Shown here piece by piece: positions 24,525 to 33,749 of a stretch of DNA of 64,000 bases. Under the pieces are notes generated by a model. That model was not told where the DNA came from and made no database searches. It worked only from the letters and a program-made list of their open reading frames with translations. Numbering within the stretch: position 1 is the first letter of the stretch; every line of letters begins with the position of its first letter. The stretch spans positions 372,001 to 436,000 of the forward strand of contig JAAEPF010000017.1 in the NCBI GenBank assembly GCA_024222295.1. The letters are read 5' to 3'. The translations under genes and the position numbers were made by a program. The DNA is from Actinomycetes bacterium. Lineage in GTDB: Bacteria; Actinomycetota; Acidimicrobiia; Acidimicrobiales; Microtrichaceae.

Positions 24525-25931
24525 TCAGGATCCCGACGAAACGCGGGAACGGCGGCGGAACACTTCTGCGAAGGAATCGGGGAGCGACTCGACCTCGTCG
24601 TCGTCGGGTGGCTCCGGTGGCCCGGCCTTGATCTTGCGGTCCATGAGGTAAAGGAACAGCCCGAGCAGCAGCGCGTAGAGCACCACGAACATAGATATCG
24701 AGAACCAGACCTGTGCCGAGGAGACGAGCGGCGATTCCGCGCCCTCGGTGCGCAACACCTGCCAGACGACCCAGGGCTGGCGGCCGAACTCGGCGGTCCA
24801 CCAACCGGCCTGGGTCGCGAGCTGGGTGAGCAGGATGGTGGAGACCAGCACCCACAGCATCCAGCGTTTCTCGAACACCTTGCGCTTCCAGATCCACATG
24901 CCGACCGCGACCGCCGAGATGAGCAGGAACACCATCCCGAGGTCGATCATCAGGTGGTACACCTGGAACACGAGGTTGACGGGCGCCCAGTCGTCCTCCG
25001 GAAAGGCCTCGAGGCCCTGGACCTCGCCCTGGAAGTCCTGCGTCGCAAGGAAGCTGAGCATGCAGGGCATCGAGATCCCCTTCGTCTCCTCGCTGTGCTG
25101 GTCGGTCCATCCCACGATGAACATCGGGGCACAGTCCTCGGTCCGGTAGAGCCCCTCCATCGCAGCCAGCTTCTCGGGCTGGTTCTCGGTGACCGCCACC
25201 GCCTGGTTGGCCCCGAACACGAACACCTGTAGTACGGCCATGATGGCGAAGATCGGCAGTGCCACACGGATCATGGTCTTGGCGAGGTCCACGTGGATCT
25301 TCTTCAGCAGGTACCAGGCGCCGACGCTCATCACTAGCGCCGCCCCGACCATCCACGAAGCTGCCAGCACATGCAGGATCCGGGGGATGAACGTGGGCGT
25401 GAACACGACGTCGACGAAGTCGGTCATGAACGCCTGCGGTCCGTTGCCCTCGTCACGTACCTCGTAGCCCGCAGGGGACTGCATCCAGGAGTTGGCCATG
25501 ACTATCCACAACGCGGAGAAGGTTGCCCCGGCCACGACCATCGTGGTGGCGAACAACCACAGCCGGTTGCCGAGGCGCGCCCCACCGAAGAGCATCAGGC
25601 CTAGGAATCCGCCCTCGAGCATGAAGGCGAAGATGCCCTCGGCCGCGAGCAGGCTGCCGAACACGTTGCCCACGAACCTGGAGTATTCGGACCAGTTGGT
25701 GCCGAACTCGAACTCCTGCACGATGCCCGTCGCGATGCCCATGGCGAAGATGAGGCCGTAGATCTTCACCCAGAACAGCGAGAGCTGGCGCCACTTGGGG
25801 TTGTTCGTACGCACCGACTTCACGCCGAGGATGACGAGGATCAGCCCGAGTCCGAGTGACATCGGCGGGAACAGGAAGTGGAAGCTTATGGTGAGGGCGA
25901 ACTGGATCCGGTGCAGCAGTTCTGTCGACAC
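24525..25931 (-). CDS. cydA: Cytochrome bd oxidase subunit I
   Basis: Quinol-oxidising subunit of 468 residues with about nine helices. The N-terminal heme-ligand region is RIQFALTISFHFLF, the proton-channel acidic region is FAFMLEGGFLGLMLFG, and GRQPWVVWQVLRTE is the conserved motif near residue 400. GTG at 25931 is the start because a GGAGG ribosome binding site lies five bases upstream and CydA proteins begin at this point. It opens the cydABDC operon, whose products serve respiration at low oxygen and resist respiratory inhibitors. Confidence 0.94.
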   Translation of the reverse strand: MSTELLHRIQFALTISFHFLFPPMSLGLGLILVILGVKSVRTNNPKWRQLSLFWVKIYGLIFAMGIATGIVQEFEFGTNWSEYSRFVGNVFGSLLAAEGIFAFMLEGGFLGLMLFGGARLGNRLWLFATTMVVAGATFSALWIVMANSWMQSPAGYEVRDEGNGPQAFMTDFVDVVFTPTFIPRILHVLAASWMVGAALVMSVGAWYLLKKIHVDLAKTMIRVALPIFAIMAVLQVFVFGANQAVAVTENQPEKLAAMEGLYRTEDCAPMFIVGWTDQHSEETKGISMPCMLSFLATQDFQGEVQGLEAFPEDDWAPVNLVFQVYHLMIDLGMVFLLISAVAVGMWIWKRKVFEKRWMLWVLVSTILLTQLATQAGWWTAEFGRQPWVVWQVLRTEGAESPLVSSAQVWFSISMFVVLYALLLGLFLYLMDRKIKAGPPEPPDDDEVESLPDSFAEVFRRRSRVSSGS

Positions 25932-26062
25932 GGAGACCTCCGTCGTGACGTCGCGGCAAAGCCTAACGGCGCCCTTGCCCAATCGGTCGGACCGAGCCGT
26001 CGCTGTGGGCGGCGGACTCTGTACGGTGCGGGGCACGAGTGACGACCCCGGAGGCAGCGCCG

Positions 26063-26890
26063 ATGGCAGATCCACACCAGAGCTCCAGCAAGACCGACCC
26101 ATTGCCCGATGTCGACCGCAACCAGCCGCTCGCCGGCAAGGTAGCGGTTGTCACGGGCGGCAGCTCGGGCATCGGCAAGGCGGCAGTGCTCGCCTTGGCT
26201 GCCGAGGGTGCCAACGTGGTGATCGATTACCACTCGCATCCCGACGCGGCCGACCAGGTGGAGCGTGACGTGGCCGCACTGGGGGACAGGGCAGTGGACC
26301 TCCAGGCGGACGTGTCGAAGGTGGGCGACCTGCAGAAGCTTGCCGATGCAGCGGTCGAGTCTTTCGGCAGGCTCGATATATGGGTCAACAACGCAGGCAT
26401 CGAGACGCGGACCTCCGTGCTCGACACCACCGAGGACGCCTACGACAAGGTGATGGAGGTCAATCTCAAGAGTGCCTTCTTCGGCACCCAGGTGGCTGCG
26501 AAACAGATGATCGCCCAGGGCAACGGCGGGCGGGTCATCAACGTGTCCTCGGTGCACGAGGACTGGCCCATGACGGGCAACACGGCGTACTGCCTGTCCA
26601 AGGGCGGGATGCGCATGCTCACCCGCACCGCCGGAGTCGAGCTGGCGCAGCACGGCATCAACGTGGTCGGGGTCGGGCCGGGTGCGGTGGCCACTCCGAT
26701 CAACGCCGAGACCATGGCCGACCCCGACAAGCTCGCCGAGCTCGACGCTGCGATCCCGCTCGGACGCTTGGCGGACCCGTCGGAGATCGGTGACGTGGTC
26801 GCGTACCTCGCCGGCCCGCGCTCCACGTATCTGACGGCGATGACCGTGATGGCCGACGGCGGCCTGATCCAGTCGAGCCCTGGGTTGTAG
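26063..26890 (+). CDS. SDR-family oxidoreductase (glucose 1-dehydrogenase-like)
   Basis: Short-chain dehydrogenase of 275 residues with a 30-residue polar N-terminal extension, then TGGSSGIGKAA, NNAGIE and the active-site YCLSKGG. The extension and overall pattern resemble the glucose 1-dehydrogenase/YhdF-like group. ATG at 26063 has GGAGG about eight bases upstream and is preferred to GTG at 26039. It is divergent from cydA and is followed after four bases by the DUF4239-like gene. Cofactor choice and substrate are not certain. Confidence 0.9.
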   Translation: MADPHQSSSKTDPLPDVDRNQPLAGKVAVVTGGSSGIGKAAVLALAAEGANVVIDYHSHPDAADQVERDVAALGDRAVDLQADVSKVGDLQKLADAAVESFGRLDIWVNNAGIETRTSVLDTTEDAYDKVMEVNLKSAFFGTQVAAKQMIAQGNGGRVINVSSVHEDWPMTGNTAYCLSKGGMRMLTRTAGVELAQHGINVVGVGPGAVATPINAETMADPDKLAELDAAIPLGRLADPSEIGDVVAYLAGPRSTYLTAMTVMADGGLIQSSPGL

Positions 26891-26894
26891 CGAG

Positions 26895-27752
26895 GTGCAC
26901 ACGCGCGAGACCTGGTGGCTCTGGCGAGCCTTCGAACGGCGCCTCGATGCGATGGCCGGCGCCGGGTCGGCGCCGGTGTTTGCCGGGTTCCTGATCTGGT
27001 TCATCGGCTGGTCGGTGGCGGTGGGCATCCTGTTGCGGACACTCACGACCACCGAGGAGCAGGAGGATCTGGCGATCGTGGCCGGGCGCCTCATGCCGGC
27101 TATCGGCACCCTCTTCGCGTTGCTCACAGCCTTCGTGATCACCAACCAGTGGAACCGCAGCCGCGACGCTGAGCACATCATCGGCGCCGAAGCCGATGCG
27201 AGCGTGAGGCTTGCGCTCGCATCGGGGGCCCGGGGATTCCAGGGCGAGACCATCCGCGGTCGCCAGCTCGCCTACCTCGACTCGGTGTTGCGCCACGAGT
27301 GGTCGACCCTCGCGCACGACCACCGCGGCCATCCTCCGACGGTCGACAAACTCATGGACCTTCAGCGCGAGGTGCGTGACCTGGCGTGCCAGCCGGAGGT
27401 TTCCGAGGCAGTGTCGGCCGAGCTGGCCTCGGCGGCCACCGAAGTTGCCACCGGCCGGCGCGACCGGCTCAATCTCGCTGGTCACGGCCTGCCGGCGCCG
27501 TTGTTCCTGCTGTCGTTCGTGTCTGGCGTGGTGGTCTGCCTGGGTGCGGTCTCGCTCGCGGTCAACCTCGACAGCTGGGTGGCGGCCATTGTGGGGGGCC
27601 TCGTGGTGACGGTCGCCCTCGACCTCGCGCTGGTCGTGGCCATCAGTGACCCGTTCAGGGGCTCGATGCGCGTAGTGCCCCGCCCGCTCAGGGCAGCGCA
27701 CAGCTCGCTCGAGAACGGCCAGTTCGGCACTTGCGCGGAGGTCCCGCGTTGA
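26895..27752 (+). CDS. DUF4239/bestrophin-like membrane protein
   Basis: Protein of 285 residues with two hydrophobic helices near residues 28-52 and 65-90, a long soluble helical middle part (residues about 95-195) and two further helices near residues 198-255. This pattern resembles DUF4239 proteins, whose function is unknown. GTG start at 26895, four bases after the SDR stop. Its stop overlaps the TTG of the aldose epimerase gene (TTGA), so three genes from 26063 to 28804 form one transcription unit. Confidence 0.75.
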   Translation: MHTRETWWLWRAFERRLDAMAGAGSAPVFAGFLIWFIGWSVAVGILLRTLTTTEEQEDLAIVAGRLMPAIGTLFALLTAFVITNQWNRSRDAEHIIGAEADASVRLALASGARGFQGETIRGRQLAYLDSVLRHEWSTLAHDHRGHPPTVDKLMDLQREVRDLACQPEVSEAVSAELASAATEVATGRRDRLNLAGHGLPAPLFLLSFVSGVVVCLGAVSLAVNLDSWVAAIVGGLVVTVALDLALVVAISDPFRGSMRVVPRPLRAAHSSLENGQFGTCAEVPR

Positions 27753-28804
27753 TCCGCGTGACCGACGCCGGTCGGCTCCCCGCCGGCTCCCGTGATGAGG
27801 GAGCCGATGTGAAGTGGGTGTCGCTGAACAGCAACGAGTTGAGCGTGCGACTCCTCGGTCTCGGCGCCGCCATCGCATCGGTCGAGATGCGCGGCAGCAA
27901 ACGCACCTCTCACGCCGTGCACCTGGGCTTCGGCGATGTCGACTCGTATGCCGATCCCGCGCTCAACCCTCACCTGGGATCCAGCATCGGCCGGTATGCG
28001 AACCGGATCGCGGATGCCGCCTTCGAGCTCGACGGCACCGCGTGGAAGCTGGATGCCAACAACGGTCCCAATACGCTGCACGGGGGCAGGTACGGATGGG
28101 ACCGCCACGCCTGGGAGGTACTCGACGCCACCGGTGGCGACGATGGCGGCACGGCCACTTTCGGGTTCGCGAGTCCCGACGGTGACATGGGGTTCCCCGG
28201 CCGGGTGACCGCCACCGCCACCTTCACGCTCGACGGACCGCTGTTGCGCATCGAGTATGCCGCCACGACCGATGCCCCCACCGTGGTGGCCATGACCAAC
28301 CACGGGTACTGGAACCTCGCCGGTGGTGGCACCTGCCACGACCACGTGGTGACCCTGGCAGCAGACGAGGTCCTGCCCGTCGACGACCAGGGGATTCCCA
28401 CCGGGGGCCTGGTGCCCGTCGAGGGCACTCCCTTCGACCTCCGCAGCCCGACCACGCTCGGACCTGTGATGCAGGAGCTCGGAGCGGACCAGTCCGGAGG
28501 TGGATTCGACCACTGCTTCGCCGTGAGGGGTGAGACCTGTGAGCTGCGCCCCACAGCGGTGTTGGAGGCTCCCGGGAGCGGGCGCTGGATGAAGGTCGAC
28601 ACCGACCAGCGCGGCGTCCAGCTCTACACCGGAAACAACCTGGGCCCGCCGTTTTCCGTCCACGGGGCGGTGTCGCTGGAAACCCAGGCGTTCCCCGACT
28701 CGCCCAACCGGCCCCAACTCGGCTCGGTCCGCCTCGATCCCGACGAGGAGTACCGGGCGGTCACGGAGTTCACCTTCGGCACCGGCCCGGCTCCGGACCT
28801 GTAG
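27749..28804 (+). CDS. galM: Aldose 1-epimerase (mutarotase) family protein
   Basis: Protein of 351 residues that should interconvert alpha and beta anomers of aldoses. Recognisable are HLGFGDVDSY, SSIGRYANRIADA, TLHGGRYGWDRHAWE, the catalytic-type TNHGYWNLAGG (His) and FDHCFAVRG; the C-terminal acid is in SLETQAFPDSPN. The start TTG at 27749 has GGAGG seven bases upstream (27737-27741) and overlaps the previous stop. Galactose genes are absent from the window, so general hexose use is more likely than a dedicated Leloir pathway. Confidence 0.88.
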   Translation: MIRVTDAGRLPAGSRDEGADVKWVSLNSNELSVRLLGLGAAIASVEMRGSKRTSHAVHLGFGDVDSYADPALNPHLGSSIGRYANRIADAAFELDGTAWKLDANNGPNTLHGGRYGWDRHAWEVLDATGGDDGGTATFGFASPDGDMGFPGRVTATATFTLDGPLLRIEYAATTDAPTVVAMTNHGYWNLAGGGTCHDHVVTLAADEVLPVDDQGIPTGGLVPVEGTPFDLRSPTTLGPVMQELGADQSGGGFDHCFAVRGETCELRPTAVLEAPGSGRWMKVDTDQRGVQLYTGNNLGPPFSVHGAVSLETQAFPDSPNRPQLGSVRLDPDEEYRAVTEFTFGTGPAPDL

Positions 28805-28847
28805 GTCACTCCTTGCGTCGAGCGGGGAGCGCGGGCAGGCTTCGGGC

Positions 28848-29699
28848 ATGACGCGCCTGTCGGGTTCGAACGTCCTCATCACGGGTGCCGGCGCCGGCAT
28901 CGGCCGCCTGCTCGCCCACGAGGTGGCGCGGCGCGGCGGCAGGCCCGTCCTGTGGGACATATCTGCGGAGGCTCTCGAGCGGGTTGCCGCAGAGTTGGCC
29001 ACGATCGGGGTCGACCCGCTCACATCGGTTGTCGACGTCGGCGAGTCCGCAGCCGTCACCGCAGCCGCAGACCAGGTGCTGGCCCAGGTCGGATCGGTGG
29101 ACGTACTGGTGAACAACGCCGGCATCGTCAGCGGCAAGTCGATCGAAGACCTCTCCAGCGCCGAGATCGAGCGCACGTTCCGGGTCAACACGCTGTCCAA
29201 CTTCTGGACCACCAAGGCATTCCTGCCGGCGATGATCCGGCGCAACCGAGGCCACGTGGTCACCGTTGCTTCAGCGTCCGGGCTGATCGGGGTGTCGCAG
29301 CTGACCGACTACGCATCGTCGAAGCACGCGGCCGTGGGCTTCGACGAGTCGCTACGTGTCGAACTGTCCCACCGGGCCCCGGGGATCCGAACCACTGTCG
29401 TGTGTCCGTACTACATCGACACCGGCATGTTCGACGGAGTGCGCTCCCGGTTCCCCCTGCTGTTGCCCATCCTGCCCGAGGAAAAGGTGGTGGCGAAGAT
29501 GGTGCGGGCCATCGAACGTGACCGCGCCCGGCTCCACATCCCCCCGATCCTCTACGCCCTGGGCGTGTTCCGGCTGCTGCCCGCGAGGGCCTTCGACGCG
29601 TTCATGGACCTTCTCGGGGTCAACGTGTCCATGGATGAATTCCGGGGTCACGGCAAGGCGACTTCTGACCAGAGCGACTCGCCCAGTCACTCTGGCTAG
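28848..29699 (+). CDS. SDR-family oxidoreductase (retinol-dehydrogenase-like)
   Basis: Short-chain dehydrogenase of 283 residues. TGAGAGIGRL is near residue 11, NNAGIVSGK near residue 89, and YASSKHA is the catalytic pair near residue 155. The C-terminal 90 residues (IPPILYALGVFRLLPARAF) are longer and more hydrophobic than in most SDRs, as in the SDR16C/17-beta-hydroxysteroid group. It converges with the GH15 gene, overlapping by four bases. Substrate is probably a lipid or steroid-like alcohol, by analogy only. Confidence 0.87.
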   Translation: MTRLSGSNVLITGAGAGIGRLLAHEVARRGGRPVLWDISAEALERVAAELATIGVDPLTSVVDVGESAAVTAAADQVLAQVGSVDVLVNNAGIVSGKSIEDLSSAEIERTFRVNTLSNFWTTKAFLPAMIRRNRGHVVTVASASGLIGVSQLTDYASSKHAAVGFDESLRVELSHRAPGIRTTVVCPYYIDTGMFDGVRSRFPLLLPILPEEKVVAKMVRAIERDRARLHIPPILYALGVFRLLPARAFDAFMDLLGVNVSMDEFRGHGKATSDQSDSPSHSG

Positions 29700-31510
29700 T
29701 CGCCCTGGCCGCTACCCGCGGAGCGGTCCTCACACGGGGATGCGCCCTCGGGGGAGAGGTTCGCCGCGGTGTGGATGAGGCCGATGTGTGAGAAGGCCTG
29801 GGGGAAGTTGCCGAGCATCCGGCCCTCGGTCGGGTCGTACTCCTCTGACAGCAGCCCCACGTCGTTGCGCAGCCCGCGCAGGCGCTCGAACACCTCGGTC
29901 GCCTCGTCGGTGCGGCCCATGAGGGCGAGGTTGTCGGCGAGCCAGAAGGTGGTGAGAAGGAACGCGCCTTCGGCCCCCGGCAGCCCGTCCGCATTGTCAG
30001 CACCGGTCTGGTACCGCTTCACGAAACCCTCGACCATCAGGTCTCGCTGGATGGCCTCCACCGTGGAGACGATGCGCGGGTCATCCGCCGGCAGGAACCC
30101 CACGATGGCCATCATCAACAGGCTCGCGTCGAGGGTGGTGGACCCGTAGTACTGGGTGAAGGCGCCGACGTCGTCGTTCCAGCCCTTCTCGCACACCTGC
30201 TGGTGAACCGTGTCGCGCAGTTCCTTCCAGCGCAGCACGTCGCCGCCGCGCAGGCCACCCTTGTCGTGCAGCTTCACCGCACGGTCGAACGCCACCCACG
30301 CCATGACCTTCGAGTGGGTGAAGTGCCGCCGCGGCCCGCGCACCTCCCAGATGCCGTCGTCGGGGTCGTCCCAGACCTTCTCCAGTGCGGCGAGCAGGGC
30401 GAGTCCGACGTCAGCTGCGCTGGAGTCGCCGGGTGAGAGTCCACCCATGCTCCCCATGAGGGCGGCGTCCATCACCTCGCCGAACACGTCCAGCTGGAAC
30501 TGGGTGGAGGCCTCGTTGCCGATCCGCACGGGAGCCGACCCCTCGTATCCCGGAAGCCAGTCGAGCTCCAGCTCGGTCAGGCGCCGCCTGCCGCGTACGC
30601 CGTACATGATCTGGAAGTCCCCCGGGCTTCCGGCCACCGCACGGCGCAGCCACTGGGCCCACGCGGACGCCTCGGTGTGATAGCCGGAGACCAGGAAGGC
30701 CTGCAGGGTGAGGGTTGCGTCGCGTAGCCAGGAGTATCGGTAGTCCCAGTTGCGAACCCCGCCGATCTCCTCTGGCAGCGAGGTCGTGGCGGCGGCGCAC
30801 ACGGCGCCGCTCGGTGCGTAGGTGAGGGCCTTGAGCGTAATGAGCGAGCGCACGACCTCGTCGCGCCATCCGCCTTCGTATGTGCACCGCGACACCCAGT
30901 CGTGCCACCACGCCTTCGCCCCCTCCAGCGCACCGAGGCTGTCGAGTGGGTAGGGCTCCTGGCCCGCCGAGTCGTACCAGGTGAGAGAGAAGCTGCGGCG
31001 ACTGCCCTCCGACAGTTCGAACTCGGCGATCGTGGTGGGACCGCGGCCTTCCAGTGGCACCGGGGAGTGGAAGCGCAGGGCGTCCGGTCCGGCCACCATG
31101 CGCAGGCCGTCGCCTGTCGACTCCACCCACGGCACGATGGAGCCGTAGTCGAAGCGCACGATGAGCTCCATCTGGACCTTCACCGTTCCCTCGAGGCACT
31201 CCACGATGCGGTGGATGGACGGCCGTTCGTGTTCGGGAGGCATGAAGTCGATCACGCTGAACCTGCCGGTCGGCGTCTCGTGCAGTGTCTCCAGCACGAG
31301 GCTGTCACCCAGGTAGCGACGGGTCACCACGGCGTCGTCAGCCGCTGCGATGTACCAGCGTCCGTGCCTGGCCTCTCCCAACAGCGCGGCGAAGGCTGCC
31401 GGGGAGTCGATCCTCGGCGCGCAGAACCAGTCGATCGACCCTTCCTTGCACACGAGCGCCACCGTGCGGGTGTCGCCGATGAGGGCGTAGTCCTCGATCC
31501 TTGCGGCCAT
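29696..31510 (-). CDS. Glycoside hydrolase family 15 protein (glucoamylase/trehalase-like)
   Basis: Protein of 604 residues. An N-terminal beta domain begins with IEDYALIGDTRTVALVCKEG and SIDWFCAPRIDSPAAFAALLG; the C-terminal alpha/alpha barrel shows IGGVRNWDYRYSWLRDATLT near residue 290 and FLLTTFWLADNLALMGR near residue 545. This layout fits bacterial GH15 enzymes, several of which act on trehalose or dextrins. No signal peptide, so it is intracellular. ATG at 31510 has AGGAG upstream. It follows the NDH-2 gene by 14 bases. Confidence 0.9.
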   Translation of the reverse strand: MAARIEDYALIGDTRTVALVCKEGSIDWFCAPRIDSPAAFAALLGEARHGRWYIAAADDAVVTRRYLGDSLVLETLHETPTGRFSVIDFMPPEHERPSIHRIVECLEGTVKVQMELIVRFDYGSIVPWVESTGDGLRMVAGPDALRFHSPVPLEGRGPTTIAEFELSEGSRRSFSLTWYDSAGQEPYPLDSLGALEGAKAWWHDWVSRCTYEGGWRDEVVRSLITLKALTYAPSGAVCAAATTSLPEEIGGVRNWDYRYSWLRDATLTLQAFLVSGYHTEASAWAQWLRRAVAGSPGDFQIMYGVRGRRRLTELELDWLPGYEGSAPVRIGNEASTQFQLDVFGEVMDAALMGSMGGLSPGDSSAADVGLALLAALEKVWDDPDDGIWEVRGPRRHFTHSKVMAWVAFDRAVKLHDKGGLRGGDVLRWKELRDTVHQQVCEKGWNDDVGAFTQYYGSTTLDASLLMMAIVGFLPADDPRIVSTVEAIQRDLMVEGFVKRYQTGADNADGLPGAEGAFLLTTFWLADNLALMGRTDEATEVFERLRGLRNDVGLLSEEYDPTEGRMLGNFPQAFSHIGLIHTAANLSPEGASPCEDRSAGSGQGD

Positions 31511-31524
31511 GGCGCTCCTGTGGC

Positions 31525-32805
31525 TCAGTCTTCTTCGTCGGGGTGTATCAACACCCGCGACGGGCGGTCGTGGCGCATCCAGGTCCAGAACCAGTTGGTG
31601 AGTGCCGAGGACTTGCTGTCGGCACCGTTGAGGAGCGCGAGGTGCACCGCGCCCCACGCGAGGAAGGCAGGCTTGCCCGTGAGATGCATGTCAGGAGGCA
31701 CCACCGCCACTGCGGCGCCGCGGCCGATGGTGGCCATGGTGCCCTTGTCGATGTAGTGAAACGGCTCGGGGTCCTTGTGCTTGCGCAACTGGCGGTCGAT
31801 GGTCTTGCCGATGTGCTCGCCGGCCTGCAATGCCACGGAGCCAAGCTGGGGCAGAACCTCGCCGGTCTTGGCATCGGTGATCCACGCGAGGTCGCCCGCC
31901 ACGAACACCTCCGGGTGGTCGGCGAGGTTGAGCAGCGGTCCCACGGGCACCCGGCCGTGCTGCAGGTCGTCGGTCAGCTGTGATGAGAGTGGGCTGGCCT
32001 TGAGGCCCGCACCCCACACGGTGGTGTTGGCAGGGATCACCTCGCCGGAGCCGAGGGTGACTGCATCGGTGCCGATCGACTTGACCGCCTCGCCGAGCCG
32101 GATCGTCACCCCGCGCTCCTCGAGGGCATCCCTTGTGTAGGCGCTCATGCCCTCGTCGAACATCTTGAGCAGGCGGTCGCCGTGCTCCACGAGCGTGATC
32201 TTCGCGTTGCCGATCGGGAACCGGGGGGCGTCGCGGGCGAACGTCGTGTACAGCAGGTCCGCCATCGCTCCTGCGGTCTCCACCCCGGTCGGCCCGCCAC
32301 CCACGATCACCATGTCGAGGTGCGACGCCGCCTGGGTCGGATCCATCTTCACGGCTTGCTCGAACAGGTTCAGCACATGGTTCTTGAGTCGTAGCGAGTC
32401 GCTGAGCGTGTAGAGGGGGAATGCGTGTTCGGCGGCTCCCTCGGTGCCGAAGAAGTTCGCCTGGGCGCCGAGCCCGACCACGAGCAGGTCGTATGCCTGG
32501 TCTTCCCAGTCGCTGAAGGTGACGATTCTGGAGCTGGTGTCGATGGTCTCGACCGAGGCCGTGACGAACCGCAGGTTGGGCTGGTGGTCGACGTACTCGC
32601 GCACGGGGTGGCCGACCGTCTCGGGGTCGAGGACGTCGGTTGCCACCTGGTAGAGCAGTGGCTGGAAGGTGTGGTAGTCGTGCCGGTCCACCAGCACCAC
32701 GTCAACCGGTGCCTTGTGTAGCTTCCGGGCTGCGCCGAGGCCGGCGAAACCGGCTCCGAGGATGAGCACCTTGGGCCGCGCAGTGGTGGGGGGCTCGCTT
32801 GCCAT
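31525..32805 (-). CDS. ndh: Type II NADH dehydrogenase (NDH-2)
   Basis: Single-subunit FAD-dependent NADH:quinone oxidoreductase of 426 residues. FAD site LILGAGFAGLGAARKL is at residue 14, the second Rossmann motif VIVGGGPTGVETAGAM near residue 168, and the FAD-binding aspartate region VFVAGDLAW near residue 305. The C-terminal part (KPAFLAWGAVHLALL) is the amphipathic membrane-attachment helix region. It feeds electrons from NADH to menaquinone without proton pumping and may supply the bd oxidase encoded at 20.1-25.9 kb. Confidence 0.92.
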   Translation of the reverse strand: MASEPPTTARPKVLILGAGFAGLGAARKLHKAPVDVVLVDRHDYHTFQPLLYQVATDVLDPETVGHPVREYVDHQPNLRFVTASVETIDTSSRIVTFSDWEDQAYDLLVVGLGAQANFFGTEGAAEHAFPLYTLSDSLRLKNHVLNLFEQAVKMDPTQAASHLDMVIVGGGPTGVETAGAMADLLYTTFARDAPRFPIGNAKITLVEHGDRLLKMFDEGMSAYTRDALEERGVTIRLGEAVKSIGTDAVTLGSGEVIPANTTVWGAGLKASPLSSQLTDDLQHGRVPVGPLLNLADHPEVFVAGDLAWITDAKTGEVLPQLGSVALQAGEHIGKTIDRQLRKHKDPEPFHYIDKGTMATIGRGAAVAVVPPDMHLTGKPAFLAWGAVHLALLNGADSKSSALTNWFWTWMRHDRPSRVLIHPDEED

Positions 32806-32811
32806 GCAGCC

Positions 32812-32817
32812 AAGCTA
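32812..32817 (-). promoter_or_regulatory. Leaderless-type -10 box of ndh
   Basis: Minus-strand TAGCTT, 6 bases before ATG 32805, with no ribosome binding site. Confidence 0.5.
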
Positions 32818-32872
32818 CCGGCGGCACGGGCGATCCGAGCGCGCTTCTGCGGGTTTGGTGGCTACGTTGGAC

Positions 32873-32916
32873 GACTGGAGCGCCTTCACCCCCAGACTGG
32901 AGCGCCTTCACCCCCA
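32873..32916 (+). repeat. 22-bp perfect tandem repeat (two copies) upstream of the HAD gene
   Basis: Copies at 32873-32894 and 32895-32916 are identical and begin GACTGGAGCG. They lie in the short divergent region between ndh and the HAD gene, directly before its AGAGGAG ribosome binding site, and add about 22 bases of leader. The unit is not a multiple of three, so it is not coding. Confidence 0.8.
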
Positions 32917-32926
32917 GAGGAGCCCG

Positions 32927-33739
32927 ATGGGTGCCGACCCCGAGATCCGTTTCCTGCTGTCCGACGTCGACGGCACGCTCGTGCGCAGCGACAAGTCGTT
33001 GAGCGACGCCACCGTGGCCGCGATCGGTCGACTCCGCGACGCGGGAATCCACTTTGCCGTCACGAGTGGCAGGCCCCCCAAGGGCATGGAGATGCTCGTC
33101 GAACCCCTTGCCCTGGTCACGCCGATGGCTGCGTTCAACGGCGGCGAGTTCGTGACCCCACAGCTGGAGCCGATCGAGACACGCGTGATCGAGGACGCCT
33201 TCGTGCCGGGCATCATCGAGCTCATCGACTCCTTCGGGCTCGATGCGTGGGTGTACTCCGGCGCCGACTGGTTCGTACTCGACTCGGACGGGTACCACGT
33301 CGACGTCGAGGCCTCGACGGTGCAGTTCCAACCCACACAGGTCGCGTCGTTCAGCGGGATCGACTCGGTGGCCAAGGTCGTGGGTGTCGGAGAGGACCAC
33401 GATGCCGTTGCCCGGGCCGAAGCGGCCGCCCGCGAGAAGTTCGGCTCGGAGGTGTCGGCGGCTCGGTCGCAGCCGTACTACCTCGACGTCACCCATCCGG
33501 ATGCCAACAAGGGGGGTGCCCTGCAATACCTGGCCGACCGCTATGACATCGCTCCGGAGTCGTTCGCGACGATCGGCGACATGCCCAACGACGTGCTGAT
33601 GTTCGCCAGGGGCGGACTGGGAATCGCCATGGGCAACGCCGGCCGCGATGTCCAGCGTGCAGCGCGCCATGTGACCCTGTCCAACGATGACGACGGCGTC
33701 GCCCATGCGATCGACCGTTTCATCCTCGGGGCTTCCTAG
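32927..33739 (+). CDS. Cof-type HAD-IIB family sugar phosphatase
   Basis: Hydrolase of 270 residues with DVDGTLVRSD (motif I) near residue 13, FAVTSGRPP (motif II) near residue 50, the lysine of HPDANKGGALQYL (motif III) near residue 190 and GDMPNDVLMF (motif IV) near residue 218; a C2B cap lies between motifs II and III. Such enzymes dephosphorylate sugar phosphates and related metabolites. ATG 32927 has AGAGGAG six bases upstream. It is first in a string of sugar-phosphate genes running to 40606. Confidence 0.9.
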   Translation: MGADPEIRFLLSDVDGTLVRSDKSLSDATVAAIGRLRDAGIHFAVTSGRPPKGMEMLVEPLALVTPMAAFNGGEFVTPQLEPIETRVIEDAFVPGIIELIDSFGLDAWVYSGADWFVLDSDGYHVDVEASTVQFQPTQVASFSGIDSVAKVVGVGEDHDAVARAEAAAREKFGSEVSAARSQPYYLDVTHPDANKGGALQYLADRYDIAPESFATIGDMPNDVLMFARGGLGIAMGNAGRDVQRAARHVTLSNDDDGVAHAIDRFILGAS

Positions 33740-33742
33740 GCT
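33737..33742 (+). promoter_or_regulatory. Leaderless-type -10 box of ppgK
   Basis: TAGGCT overlaps the HAD stop codon and ends 7 bases before GTG 33750, which supports this start over ATG 33825. Confidence 0.45.
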
Positions 33743-33749
33743 GGTTCAG

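Noticed and set aside
27482-29263. A 593-codon open frame on the minus strand across the aldose epimerase and SDR genes
   Set aside because: Same reason: it lies opposite three supported genes and has no protein-like motifs.
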